From: Flavobacteriia bacterium
Lineage (GTDB): Bacteria; Bacteroidota; Bacteroidia; Flavobacteriales_D; Crocinitomicaceae
Assembly (NCBI GenBank): GCA_009925805.1
Contig: RFQF01000051.1
Coordinates: 1 to 12,231, forward strand
DNA length: 12,231 nt
Reading direction: 5' to 3'
Part shown: positions 7,408 through 12,231 of the stretch, one piece after another
How the letters are laid out: every line of letters starts with the position of its first letter
Position numbering within the stretch: the stretch's first letter is position 1
Position numbers and translations under genes: made by a program
Notes under the pieces: generated by a model
Databases searched by the model: none
Told to the model about the DNA's origin: nothing
What the model saw: the letters and a program-made list of their open reading frames with translations, nothing else

Positions 7408-9829
7408 TTGATTTAAGCTCTGCGACATCCAACCAGTACAAGAATTTAATGGAAAAACTGTTGAATAGTCCTGCATTGAAAAGATCGTTCATGTTTTGAA
7501 AATAATTCGGTGTGATATTTTGAACCGAACGGAAAACGGAGCTTTTCCAAACCATACTTAATTCGCTTCCTTGTTTTACCACCCATCTGAACGCACAATC
7601 CACTGTTAAGGCATTGTAATTTAAGTTGTAAGCAGAATGGCCCTCTGCATCTAAGCCTAGGGTTGAGGCCGGCAATAAGGTGCCGTCTTGATTCAGGGTA
7701 AAAAAACGATGATAATCCAACACGGACCAATAATGACGTGTTCTTAAGGAAAGGTTCATTCGGTTGGTAAGGGTATAATTCAATTCGAGCAACTGGGTTA
7801 AAATGTTACGGTTCCTTTCCCCAAACAAAATTCCCTGAACGGTATCCACCGGGGTACTGAATTGCACAGCAAAGCCCCGATCACTGCGTTGTTGTTCTAA
7901 AAACCATTCCATAACCACGAGCATCTTTTTAGAAAGTCTGATTCGAGGCGAAAACGTATAAGTGAAATGTTTCCATGGTTGATTAGTTCCAAATCCTTCA
8001 TAATAAAAGTTCGCATCCACAGCGAAAGCCTTTTGATAATTGGTAGAAATCCAAGCCCCGGCACCGTGCCAACGCGGAACAATAAAATAGCTTCCCCAGG
8101 TTCTTGGTTCGAAATAATCGAATTTGTCGGTAAAGGATGCATAGGCGTTTATTCCAAAAGCGTCAAAGGTTTTAGTTAGCGCGGTCGCCGTCCAATCAAA
8201 GTAGGATTCTGTATACACATTCGGAGCAAATAAACGGTTGTAACTGAGGGACAAATTGGTCGTTAAGCGCACAAATTTACCAAGGGGTTTATAGTGCCTA
8301 TAACCGATGTTGGAAGAGACAATTCTACGGTTGTTGATTGGGTTTATCCCGATATCATTGTTGTCGTAGTGATTGTCCTCTTCAAAATAGTTCATGGAGT
8401 ATATCAAATTCCCTCTTTTTTTTCCCGCACCAATTCCCCAATTATATCCAAGTTGATCGGCGGTGGATAAAAACTTTTGAGAACAGGTTGCCTTCGCATT
8501 TAGAAAGTATAAGTTGTCGTAAAAATTCAAATTGGTGTTCAATGCGGTTACATTGGCATCGTAGAAATTCCCTGCTCGAGTCACGTTGGTATTGGTGAGG
8601 GTAATGGAGCTGTTTTGCCGTAAATTTTGATCCAGCACCACCGTGTTGTAATTCGTTAAGGGTGCCGCAAGGAATTCACGTTTTTCGTTGGTAACGGTAT
8701 TATAAGCCACTCCAACCGTAGGCGCTGAAACCGCGTTAAAAACCCCGACGCCCAAGCCTTTACGTGTTCTCCCTGATAATTTAGTCGCATTATAAAGTTG
8801 GGGTTTATCCTGTACACCATAAATTACTTCATTTTCTAGCAGATTCGTCTTTAATACGGCCATAGGGGCTTGCACCCCGATGCGTCGGGAATAGAAAATC
8901 CCGGATTTATTGAAAAGCTCCATGCCTTCCGTAAAAAACTGACGGTTTTCGTTAAACTCAATTTCAAAGGGCGAGGTATTCAATACTTGGTTATCGAAAA
9001 TAACTTGACCAAAATCGGGAACGAGGGTAAGGTCTAGGGTAAAAGCTTCGTTGATCCCAAATTTAACATCCATCCCTCCAAACAAGGATCGGGCATACTT
9101 AGTGCTGCTTTGCTGGTTTAAGTACGAAGAAATGTAGGGAAGCAAACTCAACCGAAGTGGGGGTTTAATATGCGCAACACCGACCAATTTTCCGCTATTA
9201 ACCAAGTAGTTTTCAAAGTCAGGCCTTACCGGAAACCAACAGGATTGTTCGCGTTTTCGCGCAATTTGGCGGGTAAAGTTGATGTTCCAATCTTGCACTT
9301 CTTTTTCCGCAAAACGCATTGCCGAATAGGGAATCTTTAACTCCGCACACCACCCTTTCGTCCCTAGTTTTACTGCACTAACCCAAACGAGGTTGAGTTG
9401 CGAATTCAATTCATTGGAAAGTATTTTTCCATCCATTTGTACGCCCATAGATGTTATCCCAAAATAAAAGCCGTTCTGACGATCGTTGTACGTATCCAAA
9501 AAAATCGCCACGAAATCAATGTTGGCATTGTTGTCGTCTCGTACACTTAGCACACGCGAAACCGAGTCGGGAAAATCCGAGCACTCGATGAAAAAATACA
9601 GGGCGTTATCGTCGTATAGTACGCTAATCGTTGTAGGAAAAGACGCCTTGTTTCCTGGGCTTGGACGCAGCGTGGTGAAGTGCTCTTGGCTCGGATTACT
9701 TAGGCCCCAAGCTGCTTCATTTTTGACCCCATCTACCGAAATTTTCTCGGTGATTCTTTGTGCGGGAAGCTTAAACTGACCGTAAGCAGCCAAGGAAATC
9801 CATGAAAGCATAAAGAGGAGAAATTTCAT
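7382..9829 (-). CDS. DUF5916 outer-membrane protein with N-terminal CBM9-like domain
   Basis: The chosen ATG at 9829 gives a clean signal peptide (MKFLLFMLSWISLAAYG) and 815 residues. An in-frame start at 9847 would add six residues and cross the -7 box. About residues 19-200 form a carbohydrate-binding-module-9-like beta sandwich (ISVDGVKNEAAW at 30-41, LYDDNALYFFIE at 71-82, DFVAIFLDTYNDRQNG at 105-120, then GWCAELKIPYSAMRF). The remainder is rich in aromatic, alternating strands and has the family hallmark FNENRQFFTEGMELF followed by FYSRRIG. This suggests a C-terminal outer-membrane barrel of the DUF5916 type. The family is widespread in Bacteroidota and its substrate is unknown; neighbouring hydrolases do not prove a link. 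Its last 26 bp overlap the end of the DUF3089 gene on the other strand. Confidence 0.88.
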   Translation of the reverse strand: MKFLLFMLSWISLAAYGQFKLPAQRITEKISVDGVKNEAAWGLSNPSQEHFTTLRPSPGNKASFPTTISVLYDDNALYFFIECSDFPDSVSRVLSVRDDNNANIDFVAIFLDTYNDRQNGFYFGITSMGVQMDGKILSNELNSQLNLVWVSAVKLGTKGWCAELKIPYSAMRFAEKEVQDWNINFTRQIARKREQSCWFPVRPDFENYLVNSGKLVGVAHIKPPLRLSLLPYISSYLNQQSSTKYARSLFGGMDVKFGINEAFTLDLTLVPDFGQVIFDNQVLNTSPFEIEFNENRQFFTEGMELFNKSGIFYSRRIGVQAPMAVLKTNLLENEVIYGVQDKPQLYNATKLSGRTRKGLGVGVFNAVSAPTVGVAYNTVTNEKREFLAAPLTNYNTVVLDQNLRQNSSITLTNTNVTRAGNFYDANVTALNTNLNFYDNLYFLNAKATCSQKFLSTADQLGYNWGIGAGKKRGNLIYSMNYFEEDNHYDNNDIGINPINNRRIVSSNIGYRHYKPLGKFVRLTTNLSLSYNRLFAPNVYTESYFDWTATALTKTFDAFGINAYASFTDKFDYFEPRTWGSYFIVPRWHGAGAWISTNYQKAFAVDANFYYEGFGTNQPWKHFTYTFSPRIRLSKKMLVVMEWFLEQQRSDRGFAVQFSTPVDTVQGILFGERNRNILTQLLELNYTLTNRMNLSLRTRHYWSVLDYHRFFTLNQDGTLLPASTLGLDAEGHSAYNLNYNALTVDCAFRWVVKQGSELSMVWKSSVFRSVQNITPNYFQNMNDLFNAGLFNSFSIKFLYWLDVAELKSTIRSKNKH

Positions 9830-9835
9830 GCGACG

Positions 9836-9843
9836 CAAAGGTA
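9836..9843 (-). promoter_or_regulatory. -7 box of the DUF5916 gene, 6 nt before its start
   Basis: On the minus strand TACCTTTG is followed by six bases (CGTCGC) and the ATG at 9829. The -7 match is full. The -33 element is weak (TTC about 19 nt upstream). The predicted leader is at most a few nucleotides. Confidence 0.5.
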
Positions 9844-9867
9844 ACAATTCAAGCGCTAGGACGAAGC

Positions 9868-9881
9868 GTTTAGTTCTAAAC
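9868..9881. promoter_or_regulatory. Perfect dyad in the shared divergent promoter region
   Basis: GTTTAG-TT-CTAAAC is a perfect 6+6 inverted repeat with a 2 nt spacer. It ends 4 nt before the -7 box of the DUF493 gene and lies about 25 bp upstream of the -7 box of the divergent DUF5916 gene. The short spacer argues against an RNA hairpin and for a dimeric repressor or activator site. The regulator is unknown. Confidence 0.4.
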
Positions 9882-9885
9882 AGTG

Positions 9886-9893
9886 TACCTTTA
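9886..9893 (+). promoter_or_regulatory. -7 box of the DUF493 gene, 4 nt before its start
   Basis: TACCTTTA (7/8 match to TAnnTTTG) is followed by CACC and the ATG at 9898. No convincing TTG lies 17-23 nt upstream; that space holds the 14 bp dyad instead, so an activator could compensate. A leaderless transcript is predicted. Confidence 0.45.
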
Positions 9894-9897
9894 CACC

Positions 9898-10161
9898 ATG
9901 GAAACTTTTGATCAATTACGAGATCAGTTGCTGCTTTTAGAATGGCCGAACGTTTATTTTTTCAAGTTCATCGTCCCGAGCGATTCTGAAAAAATTGCGC
10001 GAATTACGGGATTGTTTGAAGATCATACAGAAATGACCTTACATCCATCGAAGCAAGGCAAATATACCAGCGTGAGTGTGAAGGTGGTGATGCTGGATGT
10101 TGATGCAATTATCAAAATTTACGAGAAAGCTTCTGAAATTAATGGTGTAATTTCGCTCTAA
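9898..10161 (+). CDS. DUF493 (YbeD-like) family protein
   Basis: The 87-residue cytosolic protein starts at METFDQLRDQLLLLEWPNVYFFKFIV and contains SEKIARITGLF, the strand TSVSVKVVMLDVDAIIKIYEKASEINGVISL at its end (here in parts: TSVSVKVVML, VDAIIKIYEKAS, INGVISL). This alternating strand/helix layout and size fit DUF493, whose E. coli member YbeD has an ACT-like fold and is thought to be regulatory. The ATG at 9898 is preferred over an in-frame GTG at 9883, because the -7 box overlaps that GTG region and because family members begin near here. It is followed after 2 nt by the next gene, which suggests an operon. Function is not known. Confidence 0.8.
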   Translation: METFDQLRDQLLLLEWPNVYFFKFIVPSDSEKIARITGLFEDHTEMTLHPSKQGKYTSVSVKVVMLDVDAIIKIYEKASEINGVISL

Positions 10162-10163
10162 TT

Positions 10164-10553
10164 ATGAATAGATATTTTAACGAGGCCTTAGGGATTAAAT
10201 TTCTCAGCATAACCTTGGTGATTCTCTTGCTGCTTATTTTGTACCGCGTCTTACTTCGGTTCTTAAGTCGTAAACATGTAAAAACAGAAGATTACTGCAC
10301 ACTTTATACCGTGGAAGACCAACCCGTAACGGGCGTTATACCTTTTTACTTTAGCTCTAACCAAGCGCGCAACGTATTGCTTTTTTTAGAAACCGGTTCC
10401 GGTGAATTGGTGGCAACCCTCAAGGATGAACTCTTTGAAGCAGGTGGACACCTCGTTCGATATGACTGCACCCAACTAACCGATGGCGTTTATTTCTATG
10501 TGCTGAAAACGGAGAATCAGGAGATTCGTAAAAAACTATTGATTCAGCACTAA
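10164..10553 (+). CDS. Small membrane-anchored protein with C-terminal beta-sandwich-like domain
   Basis: I do not recognise a named family. The 129-residue protein has a single strong membrane segment at about 13-32 (FLSITLVILLLLILYRVLLR), flanked by a basic stretch (RFLSRKHVK, 32-40). The remaining 90 residues are predicted soluble and beta-rich. The end (LVRYDCTQLTDGVYFYVLKT at 97-116, then IRKKLLIQH) resembles the last strands of an Ig-like or type IX secretion sorting domain, which usually ends in GxYxxxxxT...KKLxVx. Here it is attached to a membrane anchor and not to a secreted enzyme, so a true sorting signal is unlikely. The basic flank after the anchor favours a cytoplasmic C-terminus. 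The gene follows DUF493 by 2 nt and its stop interlocks with that of the convergent barrel gene. Confidence 0.7.
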   Translation: MNRYFNEALGIKFLSITLVILLLLILYRVLLRFLSRKHVKTEDYCTLYTVEDQPVTGVIPFYFSSNQARNVLLFLETGSGELVATLKDELFEAGGHLVRYDCTQLTDGVYFYVLKTENQEIRKKLLIQH

Positions 10554-11266
10554 GCGTCGTCTCCTTTGCCTTTTTTCTTACCGCCTTTGGAACGTGGCGT
10601 TTTTATTCGTTTCTTCTTGGTATTGAGCTTTAATTTTTCGCGCTTAAATTCCCCTTCCTTACTGCCTTTGACCGACTCAAGACGAACGACCACACCAATA
10701 CTGTGTTGCAGGTAGTTTGATTTTCCAAAGAAATCGGAAGTGAGTCCAATTTTGCCGGCGGATTGCAGTTGAATCCCCACGGCGTTGTTTAACCAAAAAT
10801 TTACCCCAGCACCCACATTGACGGTAGGAAAAAAAGAGGGTACTAAGGTATCGCTGGATGGGTGAATGGTACCTCCGGCACCAACAATTAGGTAGGGATC
10901 CACCAGTCCTTTCCCAAGCAATGAATAAAAGGAATATTTTAGATTAACATCGGTTGAAAAACCGGTTCCACGAATATTGGCTTGATTATTCACCGTTCGA
11001 AGCCCTTTATATCGAACGTAAGCTAAAGCTACTTCTGCACTCCATCCTTTGTAAAAGTAATAATCCGCAAAAAAGCGTGTAGGAAATACTTCCGCTTGCA
11101 TTTGATCAAATGCAGCAATATCTCCCGGCTTACCGTCGTTGTCCCAGATACTCCAACCTAACCCAAACATTACCTTGTAGGGATTTACATTATTGACCGT
11201 TTTATAGGCTTGACTAAAACCACAAAAAGCGGGTAGTACAAGAAGAATAAGGAGGAAATGTTTCAT
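10550..11266 (-). CDS. Outer-membrane beta-barrel protein with lysine-rich C-terminal tail
   Basis: The 238-residue protein begins with a signal peptide (MKHFLLILLVLPAFCGFSQA). Residues 30-196 show alternating amphipathic strands and turns typical of an eight-stranded barrel (YKVMFGLGWSIWDND, TRFFADYYFYKGWSAEVALAYV, VDPYLIVGAGGTIHP, PTVNVGAGVNFWLNNAVGIQLQ in short parts), and the barrel ends with HSIGVVVRLE. This resembles the barrel half of Bacteroidota OmpA-like proteins, but no OmpA peptidoglycan-binding domain follows. Instead about 39 residues (200-238) contain 17 Lys/Arg, ending in GKGDDA. The tail should lie in the periplasm. A role in anchoring to peptidoglycan or to anionic polymers is inference only. 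The stop TAG interlocks with the TAA of the convergent gene at 10550-10553. Confidence 0.8.
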   Translation of the reverse strand: MKHFLLILLVLPAFCGFSQAYKTVNNVNPYKVMFGLGWSIWDNDGKPGDIAAFDQMQAEVFPTRFFADYYFYKGWSAEVALAYVRYKGLRTVNNQANIRGTGFSTDVNLKYSFYSLLGKGLVDPYLIVGAGGTIHPSSDTLVPSFFPTVNVGAGVNFWLNNAVGIQLQSAGKIGLTSDFFGKSNYLQHSIGVVVRLESVKGSKEGEFKREKLKLNTKKKRIKTPRSKGGKKKGKGDDA

Positions 11267-11291
11267 ACGTTAACCGAAGAATTATGAAAAT

Positions 11292-11299
11292 CAAAGTTA
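11292..11299 (-). promoter_or_regulatory. -7 box of the barrel-protein gene
   Basis: On the minus strand TAACTTTG matches TAnnTTTG fully. A TTG lies about 16 nt upstream, slightly close. The ATG at 11266 is 25 nt downstream of the box, so this gene has a short leader, unlike its leaderless-type neighbours. Confidence 0.45.
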
Positions 11300-11341
11300 G
11301 TTACAAAAATCGTATCAATCCGTTAAAATAAATCGGCAGAA

Positions 11342-11359
11342 AAAAATTCATGAATTTTT
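11342..11359. promoter_or_regulatory. Perfect 18 bp palindrome in a divergent intergenic region
   Basis: AAAAATTCATGAATTTTT is its own reverse complement over 18 bp. It lies between two divergent promoters (barrel protein and the IPExxxVDY-like/pyk unit), which makes it a candidate binding site for a dimeric regulator. It cannot end transcription of a convergent gene because both flanking genes point away. A/T-rich palindromes arise by chance more often than mixed ones. Confidence 0.35.
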
Positions 11360-11382
11360 AATGTTTGCCTCACACGAATTAA

Positions 11383-11404
11383 CACTTCATCAAGTGCTAA
11401 GTGC
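11383..11404. repeat. Inverted and direct AAGTG(C) repeats upstream of the pyk unit
   Basis: CACTT-CATC-AAGTG (11383-11396) forms a 5+5 inverted repeat, and AAGTGC is repeated directly at 11392-11397 and 11399-11404. The cluster covers the place where a -33 element would lie for the promoter at 11415. No TTG is found at the normal distance. A regulatory role is an inference. Confidence 0.35.
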
Positions 11405-11414
11405 GTAATTTAGA

Positions 11415-11422
11415 TACCTTTG
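11415..11422 (+). promoter_or_regulatory. -7 box 4 nt before the GTG start of the pyk upstream gene
   Basis: TACCTTTG matches the Bacteroidota -7 box fully and is followed by TAGG and the GTG at 11427. The same 4 nt spacing recurs at recF, the first hydrolase and DUF493. It supports GTG 11427 as the start codon and predicts a leaderless message. Confidence 0.55.
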
Positions 11423-11426
11423 TAGG

Positions 11427-11870
11427 GTGAAGAAAGTGCTAAAAATTCGCATCGATGAAAGTGAGGAAGAACTTCTGGAAGGAATTGGGATTTCCTCAAG
11501 CTACAGTGATTATCGTTTAGCTTGGACCTTAAACGATTTTTTTCACTGGCGCTTGGAATTTCATGAAACCCCTTTAGAAATCCCGTTAAAAAAAACCAAA
11601 GATGTAGTGAAGTATCATTACTATCATTTTTGGGACGAACTGGAAAAAATGCAGTTAATTTTGATTAAAAATAGGCAAGGAGGAAAACCCTTATTGGAAG
11701 ATTATCCACAATTCGACTTTGTTCTTTTCTTTAAAAATAACTTCAGTTTGGATTTAAATCAAATGTTGGATTTATTGCGTGGACTCGAATGTGTTTTTGC
11801 AGCATATCGTTGCAACAAGGATGATTTTTCGATTGCCTCTTTGTTAAATTTTGAATACTCCTATGAATAA
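11427..11870 (+). CDS. IPExxxVDY-like family protein
   Basis: The 147-residue protein starts at GTG and is probably cytosolic. It contains no signal peptide or membrane segment. The features SSYSDYRLAWTLNDFF at 24-39, HYYHFWDELEKMQLILIKNR at 64-83, PLLEDYPQFDFVLFF at 88-102 and a C-terminal FAAYRCN segment fit the flavobacterial family named for the motif IPExxxVDY, which commonly lies just before pyruvate kinase. Here the motif place reads LEDYPQFDF, so it is diverged. No function is established. Its last 8 bp overlap the start of pyk (TAT-GAA-TAA contains the ATG at 11863), suggesting coupled translation. Family assignment rests largely on context plus the partial motif. Confidence 0.72.
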   Translation: MKKVLKIRIDESEEELLEGIGISSSYSDYRLAWTLNDFFHWRLEFHETPLEIPLKKTKDVVKYHYYHFWDELEKMQLILIKNRQGGKPLLEDYPQFDFVLFFKNNFSLDLNQMLDLLRGLECVFAAYRCNKDDFSIASLLNFEYSYE

Positions 11871-12231
11871 AACTAAAATCGTAGCCACCCTCGGACCCAG
11901 TTCCTCCAGTAAAGAAGTCCTCAAAGAAATGTTTATAGCTGGCCTCAATGTCTGTCGCGTTAATTTTTCCCACGGAACCTACGAACAGCATGCCTCAGTA
12001 ATCCGAACCGTTCGTGAATTAAACCGAGAACTGAAAGCAAATGTGGCTATTTTGGCCGACCTTCAAGGTCCTAAAATTCGCACTGGACTCATGGAAAATG
12101 ATGGTGTAATGTTGGAAGTTGGTGCCCATTGCCAAATAGTAACTGAACCCCTTACGGGAACAGCTGAACGGTTTTCCATCAACTACACCGACCTTCCGAA
12201 AGACGTGAATCCGGGAGAACGCATCCTGCTC
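11863..12231 (+). CDS. pyk: Pyruvate kinase, N-terminal part (cut by the window end)
   Basis: I translated 123 codons from the ATG at 11863; the frame is open to the last base, so about three quarters of the gene lies outside. Pyruvate kinase makes pyruvate and ATP from phosphoenolpyruvate and ADP, the last step of glycolysis. The start MNKTKIVATLGPSS is the conserved N-terminus. Key residues are Arg32, Asn34, Ser36 and His37 in CRVNFSHGTY, and Asp66 with Lys71 in ADLQGPKIRTG, matching the substrate, potassium and nucleotide-binding positions numbered the same in E. coli PykF. The later part (from about residue 72) is the beginning of the B domain. It overlaps the upstream gene by 8 bp and has no promoter of its own in view. 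Confidence 0.96.
   Translation, partial: MNKTKIVATLGPSSSSKEVLKEMFIAGLNVCRVNFSHGTYEQHASVIRTVRELNRELKANVAILADLQGPKIRTGLMENDGVMLEVGAHCQIVTEPLTGTAERFSINYTDLPKDVNPGERILL

Noticed and set aside
7897..8142. Open frame of 81 codons inside the DUF5916 gene
   Set aside because: Alternative phase of a clearly coding gene with no known domain.
11702..11710. TTATCCACA, a perfect match to the E. coli DnaA box
   Set aside because: It is a single copy inside the coding sequence of the IPExxxVDY-like gene (encoding part of DYPQ). No cluster of further boxes, dnaA, dnaN or A/T-rich unwinding region is present, so an origin is not supported.

Overview
The window comes from a Bacteroidota chromosome, most likely Flavobacteriales or a close relative. 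Three things support this. The gene families are typical of the phylum: DUF2141, the YkuD_2-type L,D-transpeptidase, the DUF5916 barrel protein, an IPExxxVDY-like protein next to pyruvate kinase, and a eukaryote-like 543-residue P5C dehydrogenase. Promoters follow the Bacteroidota pattern (TTTG, about 20 nt, then TAnnTTTG). Shine-Dalgarno sequences are essentially absent before the starts. The region is densely coding. No intergenic gap exceeds 160 bp, and I see no tRNA, rRNA, CRISPR array, insertion sequence or phage gene.

Layout. (1) Positions 1-4205, minus strand, hold five genes in one direction, read from right to left: P5C dehydrogenase (pruA), a secreted YkuD_2 L,D-transpeptidase, an FkbM-family methyltransferase, a fatty acid hydroxylase/sterol desaturase-superfamily membrane protein, and a DUF2141 protein cut by the window edge. 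The last three are chained by ATGA stop/start overlaps. (2) Positions 4285-5687, plus strand, hold recF followed by an ATGA-coupled DUF721 (DciA-like) gene. (3) Positions 5748-7407, plus strand, hold two exported alpha/beta hydrolases whose reading frames overlap by 50 bp. (4) Positions 7382-9829, minus strand, hold a large DUF5916 outer-membrane protein that converges on the hydrolase pair with a 26 bp overlap. (5) Positions 9898-10553, plus strand, hold a DUF493 gene followed by a small membrane-anchored protein. (6) Positions 10550-11266, minus strand, hold a beta-barrel protein with a lysine-rich tail. (7) Positions 11427-12231, plus strand, hold an IPExxxVDY-like gene overlapping the start of pyruvate kinase (cut by the window edge).

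Most genes are housekeeping or envelope functions. The most interesting signals are three. First, several genes have a -7 promoter box exactly 4 nt before the start codon, which predicts leaderless mRNAs. Second, a hydroxylase and a methyltransferase are translationally coupled and could form a lipid-modifying pair. Third, symmetric operator-like sites sit in the two divergent promoter regions near the right end. I found no clear new defence or mobile system.
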